Positions 1-6,106 of a stretch of 6,779 nucleotides of DNA are shown here, one piece after another (the first letter of the stretch is position 1; each line of letters opens with the position of its first letter). The position numbers and the translations under genes were made by a program. The notes under the pieces are model-generated. The model had not been told where the DNA came from, did not search any database, and worked only from the letters and a program-made list of their open reading frames with translations. Source of the stretch: Desulfurococcales archaeon ex4484_217_1 (GTDB lineage: Archaea > Thermoproteota > Thermoprotei_A > EX4484-217-1); assembly GCA_002254745.1 (NCBI GenBank), contig NJED01000025.1, forward strand, positions 1 to 6,779. The letters are read 5' to 3'.

Positions 1-344
1 GTTAATTTACCATGTGTTAATCTAACAACACTATCATCGACTCTATTGATTATTCTTCTGTTATGCAATAGGAAGTAGTCTACATACTTTGATAATTTTT
101 CAAAAGCGCATTTCTCATCAATACACATAGGTTTTCCTTTAGGATTTCCGCTTGTCATTATTAAGAACTTATCATGGGACCAGCTTAGCAACATATAATG
201 TAGTCCCGTATAGGGTAGCATTATACCTAAGGTGTCTAAACCGGGTGCAACATATTCTGAAACAGGAGTGTTTTCCTTCTTAGGCACAAGTACTATGGGT
301 TTTTCAGGAGATAGTAGCGCCTCAATTATTCTTTCATTACTACA
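1..344 (-). pseudogene. hypF: HypF continuation in a shifted frame (rest of YrdC-like domain), cut by window edge
   Basis: Reading the minus strand from 344 to 1 in the frame offset by -1 (or +2) from the upstream hypF part gives an open frame of about 114 residues without a stop. It is clearly HypF: NERIIEALLSPEKPIVLV, then VAPGLDTLGIMLPYTGLH, LIMTSGNPKGKP and finally NRVDDSVVR, all familiar in order from the second half of the YrdC-like domain. The start of this frame has only TGT after an in-frame TGA (345-347), with no credible start codon or ribosome site, so it is not an independent gene. The C-terminal carbamoyltransferase (Kae1-like) domain must lie beyond the left edge and cannot be judged here. 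Homology is certain; whether the break exists in the living organism is not. Confidence 0.85.
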
Positions 345-1057
345 TCATCATCAGTAGCTAGAGATGCTATATGGAATCCTCCAATACCTTTGATCGCAAT
401 AATACATCCTCCTTCATCTATTAGTTTTGCTGCTTCAAAAATAGGGTTCTTAGAGAGTATTAGTTCTCCCCTGCTATCTGTAAGCCACACCTTCGGCCCG
501 CATTTTGGGCAACTTATTCCCTGTGCATGGAACCTTCTAATATTATTTTGATCGCTGTACTCTTTGAGGCATTCACTACAAAGCGGGAAATCTATCATTG
601 AGGTATACTCTCTATCATAAGGAACCTTCTCCATTATCGAAAAACGCGGCCCGCACCAAGCACAACTATTAAAGGGGTACATATACCACCTGCTTTTAGG
701 ATCAAGTATTTCCTCTAAACAGTACTTACAAATACCTATATCCGGAGGAATCATTGAGTATAGTTTTGATTCAAAACTACTTTTAAGAATCTTGAAATCT
801 TTAAAGTTTTGGGTCTCCGTTTTTTCTATTTCTATTTCTTCAATTATGGCTGGTGGGGGCTTTTCTTTCTCTAAAAGATGTAGAAACAGTAGCACATTAT
901 CTAAGGTGCCCTCAACGTGAATTTCTACTTCGCTTCCTCCAAGGTTCCTTACATAACCTCCCACGTTGCTTCTACGAGCTATCCTATGAATAAATGGTCT
1001 AAAACCCACTCCCTGAACTACTCCTGAAACTCTAAGTCTCACTGCTATTTTTTCCAT
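326..1057 (-). pseudogene. hypF: HypF carbamoyltransferase, N-terminal part up to a frame break
   Basis: HypF uses carbamoyl phosphate and ATP to carbamoylate the C-terminal cysteine of HypE, the first step in making the cyanide ligands of [NiFe]-hydrogenase. This part encodes 243 residues: an acylphosphatase-like domain with the SGVVQGVGFRPF motif (catalytic Arg20, Asn38), then two zinc fingers with cysteine pairs at 110/113, 132/135, 160/163 and 183/186 and the RRFHAQ and CGP signatures, then the beginning of the YrdC-like domain (AIKGIGGFHIA). A TAA stops the frame at 326-328, while full HypF proteins are about 750 residues. The homologous continuation follows in another frame (1-344), so I treat the two as one broken gene. 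I chose the ATG at 1057 because families start at this point and a GAGGG lies about 12 bases upstream; an in-frame ATG at 1081 would add 8 residues. Confidence 0.85.
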
Positions 1058-1087
1058 AAGCCAATATTTCCCTCTAAACATTTACCT

Positions 1088-1106
1088 TAAGTTCAACTTA
1101 TAAGTT
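1088..1106. promoter_or_regulatory. Divergent hypF/hypC promoter with symmetric TATA-like palindrome
   Basis: The 71-base gap between divergent hypF and hypC contains three adjacent six-base half-sites: TAAGTT (1088-1093), one C, AACTTA (1095-1100) and TAAGTT (1101-1106). The last two form the perfect 12-base palindrome AACTTATAAGTT, whose core CTTATAAG resembles an archaeal TATA box on both strands. Counting about 25 bases either way puts starts near 1126 for hypC and near 1075 for hypF, each just upstream of a plausible ribosome site. Use as a shared TATA box, an operator, or both is inference. Confidence 0.45.
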
Positions 1107-1135
1107 ATTACTTGCATATCAACCATAGAGAAGCA

Positions 1136-1143
1136 AGGTGAGG
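1136..1143 (+). promoter_or_regulatory. Ribosome binding site of hypC
   Basis: AGGTGAGG matches the archaeal anti-Shine-Dalgarno sequence and lies 9 bases before the hypC ATG at 1153. It fixes the start of this small gene. Confidence 0.7.
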
Positions 1144-1152
1144 CATTAAGTT

Positions 1153-1386
1153 ATGTGCTTAGGAATTCCAGGAATTGTTGTTGAAGTTAGAGAAATGACA
1201 GCTATTGTTGACTTTGGAGGTGTAAGAAGAGAAGTTGATAGCTTACTTGTACCAGACGTGAAACCAGGAGATTACGTTATTGTCCATGCTGGAACTATAA
1301 TTTCGAAACTTGACCCTAAAGAAGCTGAAGAAACTATTAAAGCATGGCGTGAAGTTCTAGAAGCAATGTATGAAGTAGAAGTATAG
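1153..1386 (+). CDS. hypC: HypC hydrogenase assembly chaperone
   Basis: HypC (HypC/HybG/HupF family) binds the iron that will enter the [NiFe] site, forms a complex with HypD while cyanide and CO are attached, and delivers the unit to the hydrogenase large-subunit precursor in the cytoplasm. The 77-residue product has the usual family length and begins MCLGIP, whose Cys2, exposed after Met removal, is the essential ligand. The middle is the expected small beta-barrel (VDFGGVRREVDSLLVPDVKPGDYVIVHAG), followed by the family tail SKLDPKEAEETIKAWRE. It is transcribed away from hypF and convergent with the PspC gene, and has a strong ribosome site. No anomalies seen. The large-subunit client is probably the hydrogenase encoded 5 kb to the right. 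Confidence 0.97.
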   Translation: MCLGIPGIVVEVREMTAIVDFGGVRREVDSLLVPDVKPGDYVIVHAGTIISKLDPKEAEETIKAWREVLEAMYEVEV

Positions 1387-1401
1387 GTATTCCACTTACT
1401 A

Positions 1402-1437
1402 TATGATAATTATTCTCCTAATAATGATTTTATCATA
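1402..1437. terminator. AT-rich composite hairpin between convergent hypC and PspC gene
   Basis: In the convergent 60-base gap, TATGATA (1402-1408) pairs with TATCATA (1431-1437), and inside it ATTATT (1409-1414) pairs with AATAAT (1420-1425) around a CTCCT loop, leaving GATTT as a one-sided bulge. Pyrimidine-rich sequence follows on the hypC side. It may mark transcript ends of both genes, but the stem is nearly all A/U and no long T run is present, so support is modest. Confidence 0.3.
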
Positions 1438-1446
1438 GTTTCCTAA

Positions 1447-1839
1447 TTATTCTCTTCTAAGTAACGCTATAACCACTATTAGGATACCAACAATTATGAG
1501 TAAAGCGTTTGTTATGTCCCTAATTACTGTTAATACTCTAGGCGCACCTATAACACCAGCGAGTATTAGTAGAAGCCCTACTAAAATAAGTCTCTTTCTC
1601 TTCTTACCTTCTACCTTGACTTCTTCTAGAACGCCTTTTAGTGGTTTTTCAGGTATAATAATCCAAGCTGCAATGTAAATTATTATTGCTGCTATGGGGT
1701 TTATTACGAAGAAAGCTACGAAAGCTAATCTGACAATTGTTGAGTCTATGTTGAAGTATTCAGCTATACCAGCGCAAACCCCGCCTAAAACTTTGTCTAC
1801 GCGAGAACGAAATAGTCTTCTTGAAGCCTTTTCACTCAT
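1447..1839 (-). CDS. PspC-domain small membrane protein
   Basis: A 130-residue protein with an N-terminal PspC domain: RRLFRSRVDKVLGGVCAGIAEYF, then a long hydrophobic stretch (about 35-62) ending in the typical WIIIPEKP. A charged linker (EEVKVEGKKRKR) is followed by two further hydrophobic segments (about 84-99 and 110-127) and a basic end. PspC domains are known from the bacterial phage-shock membrane-stress response and occur as short membrane proteins in many archaea, where their role is unclear. I chose ATG 1839 because the protein then starts MSEKASRRLF as is usual and GAAGG lies 8 bases upstream; ATG 1857 would add six residues and overlap the hypE stop. The gene directly follows hypE on the same strand, so co-transcription is likely. 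A link to the membrane-bound hydrogenase is possible but unproven. Confidence 0.85.
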   Translation of the reverse strand: MSEKASRRLFRSRVDKVLGGVCAGIAEYFNIDSTIVRLAFVAFFVINPIAAIIIYIAAWIIIPEKPLKGVLEEVKVEGKKRKRLILVGLLLILAGVIGAPRVLTVIRDITNALLIIVGILIVVIALLRRE

Positions 1840-1850
1840 CGGATTCGCCT

Positions 1851-2879
1851 TCAGCATATTCTCGGTACAATTTCCCCTATTGGCGGTTCTAGTATCCTTA
1901 AACCTCCACTAATTGTTTCTACTAAAACATACCCCTCTTTACCTTTCCTTACTTCACCTATTATCTCAGCATTTCTATAGCCTTTTCTTCTAAGTTCTTC
2001 TACCATGCTCTCAGCCTTATCTGGATCTACAGTTATTAACGCTATTCCCTCGGAAGCTAGGCTAAAAGGATCTACTCCAAGCATTTCGCTATAAGCTCTA
2101 ACCTCGTCTCTTAATGGTACTTTTTCTTCCCAAATAATTATTGAGACTTTTGCTTTTTTCGCCCAGTCGTTTAGCGCCATAGCTAATCCCCCCCTAGTGG
2201 GGTCTTTAGCTGCATGAATTCCTCCAACTTTAAACGCTACTTCAATAGCGTCAATTATTGGTGAGCAGTCGCTTTTTATTGTTGGTGCTTCTGCTTCTAA
2301 ACCTGTTTGGGCTATTAGTATTGCTGCTCCATGCTCCCCTATGGGGCCTGTGACTATGATTTTGTCTCCTGGTTTAATGTTAGAGTCTTTTATTAGCCTA
2401 TTTTTAGGTATTAAGCCTATACCTGCCATCGTTAGAACTATTTTGTCAACCTGGCCTTTGGGCATGACCTTGAAATCTCCACCTATTAGTGCTACATTGT
2501 ATTTTTCCAAAATGTTTTTCATAGAACTTATGATCTCTTTTAACTGTTTAATTTCAAACCCTTCCTCAACAACTATAGAGTCCATTACTGCTAAGGGTTT
2601 AGCGCCCATTACTGCTAAGTCATTAAGTGTTCCAGAAGCCGCTAACTTACCAATATTGCCTCCGGGGAAGAATATAGGATTTACAGTGTAACTATCTATG
2701 GTGAAAGCCATGTGGCCACCGTCACTTAGCGGTATTGTTGCTGAGTCTTCAAGGTCGTCTAAACCTATACCTGTGCTTACCCTTTTTATCTCAAACACAT
2801 TGACGAAGAATTTCTCAATAATTTCTCCTGTTTCCCTACCTCCAGCTCCGTGAGCTAAAGTTATGGTTTCCAACGTCAT
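1851..2879 (-). CDS. hypE: HypE carbamoyl dehydratase, hydrogenase cyanide-ligand synthesis
   Basis: HypE receives the carbamoyl group from HypF on its C-terminal cysteine, dehydrates it with ATP to a thiocyanate and passes cyanide to iron on HypC-HypD. The 342-residue protein has the usual length and the AIR-synthase/PurM-like layout: HGAGG near residues 10-14, LEDSA (43-47), FFPGGNIGKLA (70-80), GGDFKV (133-138) and DPTRGGLA (226-233). It ends precisely in PRIC with Cys342 as last residue, the acceptor cysteine, so the active form looks complete. The start ATG at 2879 fits the family N terminus. It is divergent from hypD and immediately upstream of the PspC gene. Its function depends on HypF, whose gene in this window is broken. 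Confidence 0.97.
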   Translation of the reverse strand: MTLETITLAHGAGGRETGEIIEKFFVNVFEIKRVSTGIGLDDLEDSATIPLSDGGHMAFTIDSYTVNPIFFPGGNIGKLAASGTLNDLAVMGAKPLAVMDSIVVEEGFEIKQLKEIISSMKNILEKYNVALIGGDFKVMPKGQVDKIVLTMAGIGLIPKNRLIKDSNIKPGDKIIVTGPIGEHGAAILIAQTGLEAEAPTIKSDCSPIIDAIEVAFKVGGIHAAKDPTRGGLAMALNDWAKKAKVSIIIWEEKVPLRDEVRAYSEMLGVDPFSLASEGIALITVDPDKAESMVEELRRKGYRNAEIIGEVRKGKEGYVLVETISGGLRILEPPIGEIVPRIC

Positions 2880-2976
2880 TTCCGCAAATACCCTACTAAC
2901 TCTGGTTCTTCCAAAACCTTATAGCTCGTTAGGTTAAAAACATATTGTAAATGATTAGCGTAGAGTGTTTGTGCTT
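2880..2976. promoter_or_regulatory. Divergent hypE/hypD promoter region
   Basis: This gap separates divergent hypE and hypD. On the minus strand GCTATAAGG (2925-2917) is a TATA-like box about 40 bases before the hypE ATG, predicting a leader of roughly 15 bases. On the plus strand the A-rich GTTAAAAACATAT (2933-2945) could serve hypD, predicting a start near 2963 and a very short or absent leader. A short inverted repeat AACCT/AGGTT (2915-2919 and 2930-2934) spans the two boxes. No strong ribosome site precedes either gene. Assignments are pattern-based. Confidence 0.4.
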
Positions 2977-4143
2977 ATGAGGAAGGGAATACATGAAATA
3001 GTTAGGATGTATAGGGAACTGAGCATAATTAGGGATGTCGTTAAGGGTATTCATAAGCTTGCCCCTAGAGTTATGAAAAAGTATGGTATAGAGAAGATAA
3101 AGATAATGCATGTTTGCGGCACCCACGAACACACAATAACGTACTATGGTTTAAGAAGTCTTATGCCTGAAGGGTTAGAGTTAATAGCTGGTCCAGGATG
3201 CCCTGTTTGTATAGCTCCAACTAGAATAGTTGATGAAGCTATAGAGCTTTCTCTAAACTATAATGTAACCTTACTAACCTACGGTGATATGTATAAGGTT
3301 CCGGGTACTAAAATGAGCTTAGCCAAAGCAAGAAGCTTAGGCGGTGACGTTAGAATAGTTTATGGATTCTTAGATGCTATTAAAATTGCTAAGAAACAGA
3401 ATAAGCCATGCGTTTTCCTAGCTGTCGGGTTTGAAACAACACAGCCAAGCGTAGCAAGCCATGTGGTTTTAAGAACTATTCCTCAAAACCTTAAGCTTCT
3501 TGTAGCTTACAGATTAACTGTTCCGGCAGTTGACTATGTTTTAAACCAGCCCGATATACCGTTGAATGGGATTATAGCGCCAGGCCATGTAACTTCAATT
3601 ACAGGAGCTAAAGCTTGGAAATTTATTCCAGAAAAATACCGTTTACCAGCCGTTGTTGCAGGCTTCGAACCCTTAGATGTTCTTTTAGCAATATTAGAAA
3701 TTTTGAAGCAGCATTTAGAGGGTAAGTTTAGGGTGTATAACGAGTATTCTAGGGTTGACAGCTGGGAAGGTAATGTAGTAGCTCAGAAGTATGTTGAAAA
3801 AGCTTTTAATGTTGTTGATGCTGATTGGAGAGGTATAGGTGTTATTCCCAAGAGCGGTTTAGAGCTAAAGAGGATGTTTAGGAATTATGATTCAAGAAGC
3901 ATGTTTTATATTAAAATAGATTATTCAATAGATTTACCTCCTGGATGTAAATGTGGTGATGTTACTTTAGGGAAAGCTGTACCTACGGATTGTCCTTTAT
4001 TTATGAGGGGCTGTACGCCAAGCAGACCTTACGGTCCATGCATGGTTTCTTCCGAGGGAACATGTGCTGTTTGGGCCAGATTTGGAGGTGGAGGTAAGGT
4101 TAAGGAGTTAGCTAGAATTCTCGGACTAAATAAGGTAGTTTAA
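2977..4143 (+). CDS. hypD: HypD iron-sulfur hydrogenase maturation scaffold
   Basis: HypD carries a [4Fe-4S] cluster and a redox-active cysteine pair and, with HypC, holds the iron while CN and CO ligands are added. The product (388 residues from this start) has all family hallmarks: MHVCGTHEHTI (Cys about 47), GPGCPVC (Cys about 75 and 78), GFETTQPS, and a C-terminal cluster region with PPGCKCGDV, DCPLF, GCTPSRPYGPCMVSSEGTC. Length is normal. The start is uncertain: ATG 2977 fits the family N terminus best, but GTG 2965 and GTG 2971 are in frame, and none has a clear ribosome site. The gene is divergent from hypE and convergent with the hydrogenase small-subunit gene, from which only 6 bases separate it. 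All critical cysteines are present, so it should be functional. Confidence 0.97.
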   Translation: MRKGIHEIVRMYRELSIIRDVVKGIHKLAPRVMKKYGIEKIKIMHVCGTHEHTITYYGLRSLMPEGLELIAGPGCPVCIAPTRIVDEAIELSLNYNVTLLTYGDMYKVPGTKMSLAKARSLGGDVRIVYGFLDAIKIAKKQNKPCVFLAVGFETTQPSVASHVVLRTIPQNLKLLVAYRLTVPAVDYVLNQPDIPLNGIIAPGHVTSITGAKAWKFIPEKYRLPAVVAGFEPLDVLLAILEILKQHLEGKFRVYNEYSRVDSWEGNVVAQKYVEKAFNVVDADWRGIGVIPKSGLELKRMFRNYDSRSMFYIKIDYSIDLPPGCKCGDVTLGKAVPTDCPLFMRGCTPSRPYGPCMVSSEGTCAVWARFGGGGKVKELARILGLNKVV

Positions 4144-4149
4144 GTAAGG

Positions 4150-4605
4150 CTATGATTTTCTGGTTTTCTCCTCAAGCTTCTTTATTGCTTCAACAATCCC
4201 TAAAATTATTGCCTCCGGCTTAGGCGGGCATCCGGGAACATATACATCAACAGGAATGAACTGATCAACTGTTCCTGCTAGCGGATAGTTTTCCGTTCCG
4301 AAAACATTACCTGAGATGGCGCATGAACCAACAGCTACGACAACTTTAGGTTCAGGTACTTGCTGATAAACTCTCAGTAATCGCTCTCTAGTGTGCTTAG
4401 TTACTTGACCTGCAACTACAAGTATGTCTGCGTGTCTAGGGCTTGGTGCTAATAAGATTCCGAAACGTTCAACATCGTATCTTGGAGTTAAAGCTGCAAC
4501 TATTTCAATATCGCATCCATTACATAGCCCTCCTGCTGGTAAGTGGAAAATCCATGGAGACTTCTTCCTAGCCCATGCAGCTAATTTACAAAGTAGCCCA
4601 CACAT
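4150..4605 (-). CDS. Group 4 [NiFe]-hydrogenase small subunit (NuoB/HycG/EchC/MbhJ-like)
   Basis: This 151-residue subunit carries the [4Fe-4S] cluster next to the [NiFe] site and passes electrons between it and the ferredoxin subunit. The ligands are visible: Cys28 and Cys31 in LCNGCDIE, Cys95 in VGSCAISG and Cys126 in PGCPPKPE. The stretch AALTPRYDVERFGI and SPRHADILVV are also typical of energy-converting hydrogenases and of complex I NuoB. It is short, like Ech and Mbh small subunits and unlike E. coli HycG with its long C-terminal tail. An extra MCGLLC at the N terminus adds two cysteines of unknown role. It is last in the operon, 2 bases after the ferredoxin gene, with GAGGTGA 7 bases upstream of the ATG. 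Large-subunit features make hydrogenase more likely than a complex I-type dehydrogenase. Confidence 0.93.
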   Translation of the reverse strand: MCGLLCKLAAWARKKSPWIFHLPAGGLCNGCDIEIVAALTPRYDVERFGILLAPSPRHADILVVAGQVTKHTRERLLRVYQQVPEPKVVVAVGSCAISGNVFGTENYPLAGTVDQFIPVDVYVPGCPPKPEAIILGIVEAIKKLEEKTRKS

Positions 4606-4607
4606 AG

Positions 4608-5162
4608 CTATTTCACCTCTTTAACCAGAACTCTCATAAGAAGTTTTTTAAGGCTAGGAATATTCTCTACTTTATGCCTGCACTCAGGGCATATCATTAA
4701 GTAATTTTTAAGTTCACTTATTGAAACAGTTTCACCTATTTTCTCTCTAATATTTTTAATTATCCATTCAACATGCTTTACTGTGGCAAAGTATTTTCCA
4801 CATATACGGCATTTAACCATGTCATGTTCTACTCTAGAGACGAAATCAAACTTGTTCGGTGAAGGCATACCATAAATTTCCATTAGCTTTATAGAGCCTA
4901 CTGGACAAGCTTCTTCACACCTAGCACAGAAAGTGCATTTACCAAACCAGACTTCTAATATTTTCTTCCCATCCTTTATTGTAACCGTTATGGCATCAGA
5001 TGGGCATACACGCGCGCAAGCTTCACATCCAATACATGTTTCAGGATCGTATCTTGGCGGGCCTCTAAATTTCTTAGGGAAGTGAGGTTGAACAGCTGGA
5101 AATGGTACTGTAGCTGGTTTTACGAAGTACTTTACAGCTTCTTTAAGAATATTTACCTTCAT
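4608..5162 (-). CDS. HycF/HyfH-type two-[4Fe-4S] ferredoxin subunit with zinc-ribbon-like tail
   Basis: Electron-transfer subunit of the hydrogenase, linking the soluble electron donor to the small subunit. The 184-residue protein has a short N-terminal lead-in ending in FRGPPRYDPETC, then two [4Fe-4S] motifs: Cys43/46/49 with C53P and Cys76/79/82 with C86P. Its C-terminal third contains two more cysteine pairs, KCRICGKYF (118/121) and ICPECRHK (158/161), about 36 residues apart, suggesting a zinc ribbon. I recall the same arrangement from E. coli HycF (CRVC near FAVQK, CPEC late), so HycF/HyfH is a closer relative than MbhN or NuoI. It sits between the membrane and small subunits with 2-base gaps, and AGGTG lies 7 bases before the ATG. 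Confidence 0.93.
   Translation of the reverse strand: MKVNILKEAVKYFVKPATVPFPAVQPHFPKKFRGPPRYDPETCIGCEACARVCPSDAITVTIKDGKKILEVWFGKCTFCARCEEACPVGSIKLMEIYGMPSPNKFDFVSRVEHDMVKCRICGKYFATVKHVEWIIKNIREKIGETVSISELKNYLMICPECRHKVENIPSLKKLLMRVLVKEVK
4613..4619 (-). promoter_or_regulatory. Ribosome binding site of hydrogenase small-subunit gene
   Basis: GAGGTGA on the minus strand, 7 bases before the ATG at 4605 and inside the 3' end of the ferredoxin gene. It supports the short MCGLLC start. Confidence 0.7.
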
Positions 5163-5164
5163 CT

Positions 5165-6106
5165 CTACACACCTATCCAGGCAAGTATTCTTACAAGGTC
5201 AATTAGTGCTATAATTAACGCTACTTCCCATAGAGGCCAATGTGCTTGCTCGATTCTAAACCTGGGATTAACTACGTCTATTATTGCAAATATTATAGCA
5301 AACAATGCTACTTTAACCGTGAACAATAGGGCATTAAATACAGGGCTTCCTGTAATAGGCCATCCGAGGAAGAACGTAGCTGCTACAGACGATATTGTAA
5401 GCCATTTTAAAGCTTCATTTATTTCGAAAAACCCTCTTAAAACACCTGAATACTCAGTATAAGGGCCAGCAACGATTTCTGTTTCAGCATGAGGTATATC
5501 GAATGGTCTTTTGGCAAGCTTTGCTTGAGCAGCTATTATGAAAGCTATGAAAGCTAAAGGTGCTCTAACAATATTAGGGCCTAATGCGGCTTGGGTGCTA
5601 ACTATTTTCTCAACACTTAAAGTTCCAGTTAGGATAAGAATTGTTGCTATAGAGAACCAGAAAGGTAGCTCATACCATACTAGTAATGATGCTTCTCTAC
5701 TTGCTCCAATAATACCATATGGGCTATTAGATGAAATACCTGCTAGAATTACAGCAAATGTTGGTATAGTTAGTAAATATAATAGCACGATAGTGTCTCC
5801 TACAAAGCCTAGTAAGGGTTTGCTAGACCAAATCGGGATAAAAAGCATAGCAGTAGCTAGAGAAACTATGGATATTATAGGTGCTCCGATAAATCCTAGT
5901 CTCCAAGCGTTTCTCGGAATTATAGTTTCTTTCGATAATAGTTTCATAATGTCAGCATATGTTTGGTACCAAGGAGGACCTCTTCTACCTTGCATTCTAG
6001 CTCTTATTTTACGGTATATCCAGATTAAGATTCCTCCGTAAAGTATTGAGAAAACAAAGCCTGGATACACCAGTAAGCCTATTATTAACAATAATTGAGC
6101 TACCAT
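5165..6106 (-). CDS. Hydrogenase membrane subunit (NuoH/HycD/EchB/MbhM-like)
   Basis: Integral membrane subunit that anchors the hydrogenase and connects its chemistry to ion movement, homologous to NuoH of complex I. The 313-residue protein has about eight hydrophobic segments. Family motifs are the basic loop ARMQGRRGPPWYQ (36-48) followed by DIMKLL, SPYGIIGASREA (128-139), and KRPFDIPHAETE (199-210) plus GPYTEYSG (214-221), which carries the conserved glutamates thought to matter for coupling at the interface with the soluble arm. Length matches the HycD/EchB class. The start ATG at 6106 overlaps the large-subunit stop by 7 bases, with GGAGGAG 9 bases upstream, and the stop lies 2 bases before the ferredoxin gene. 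Antiporter-like subunits (NuoL/M/N type) are absent from the window but could lie to the right. Confidence 0.95.
   Translation of the reverse strand: MVAQLLLIIGLLVYPGFVFSILYGGILIWIYRKIRARMQGRRGPPWYQTYADIMKLLSKETIIPRNAWRLGFIGAPIISIVSLATAMLFIPIWSSKPLLGFVGDTIVLLYLLTIPTFAVILAGISSNSPYGIIGASREASLLVWYELPFWFSIATILILTGTLSVEKIVSTQAALGPNIVRAPLAFIAFIIAAQAKLAKRPFDIPHAETEIVAGPYTEYSGVLRGFFEINEALKWLTISSVAATFFLGWPITGSPVFNALLFTVKVALFAIIFAIIDVVNPRFRIEQAHWPLWEVALIIALIDLVRILAWIGV
5170..5174 (-). promoter_or_regulatory. Ribosome binding site of ferredoxin subunit gene
   Basis: AGGTG on the minus strand, 7 bases before the ATG at 5162 and overlapping the 3' end of the NuoH-like gene. Confidence 0.55.

Noticed and set aside
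320..350. Programmed ribosomal frameshift in hypF
   Set aside because: No slippery heptamer is seen, and recoding would still give a protein without the missing LRxRKxRPxKP segment.
2341..2691. Plus-strand open frame inside hypE
   Set aside because: Antisense to intact hypE, no recognizable protein features.
2915..2934. Short AACCT/AGGTT inverted repeat as a hairpin or operator
   Set aside because: Only five base pairs with a 10-base loop; not separable from chance, so mentioned only within the promoter region.
2929..3132. Minus-strand open frame over the hypD 5' end
   Set aside because: It would cover the hypE promoter and the conserved hypD N terminus in antisense; the product looks like translated noise.
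5082..5462. Plus-strand open frame opposite the ferredoxin and NuoH-like genes
   Set aside because: It lies antisense to two clearly homologous genes, spans their junction and its product has no recognizable motif.
5538..6041. Plus-strand open frame of 167 codons opposite the NuoH-like gene
   Set aside because: It is the mirror of a well-conserved membrane subunit; no ribosome site or domain supports it.
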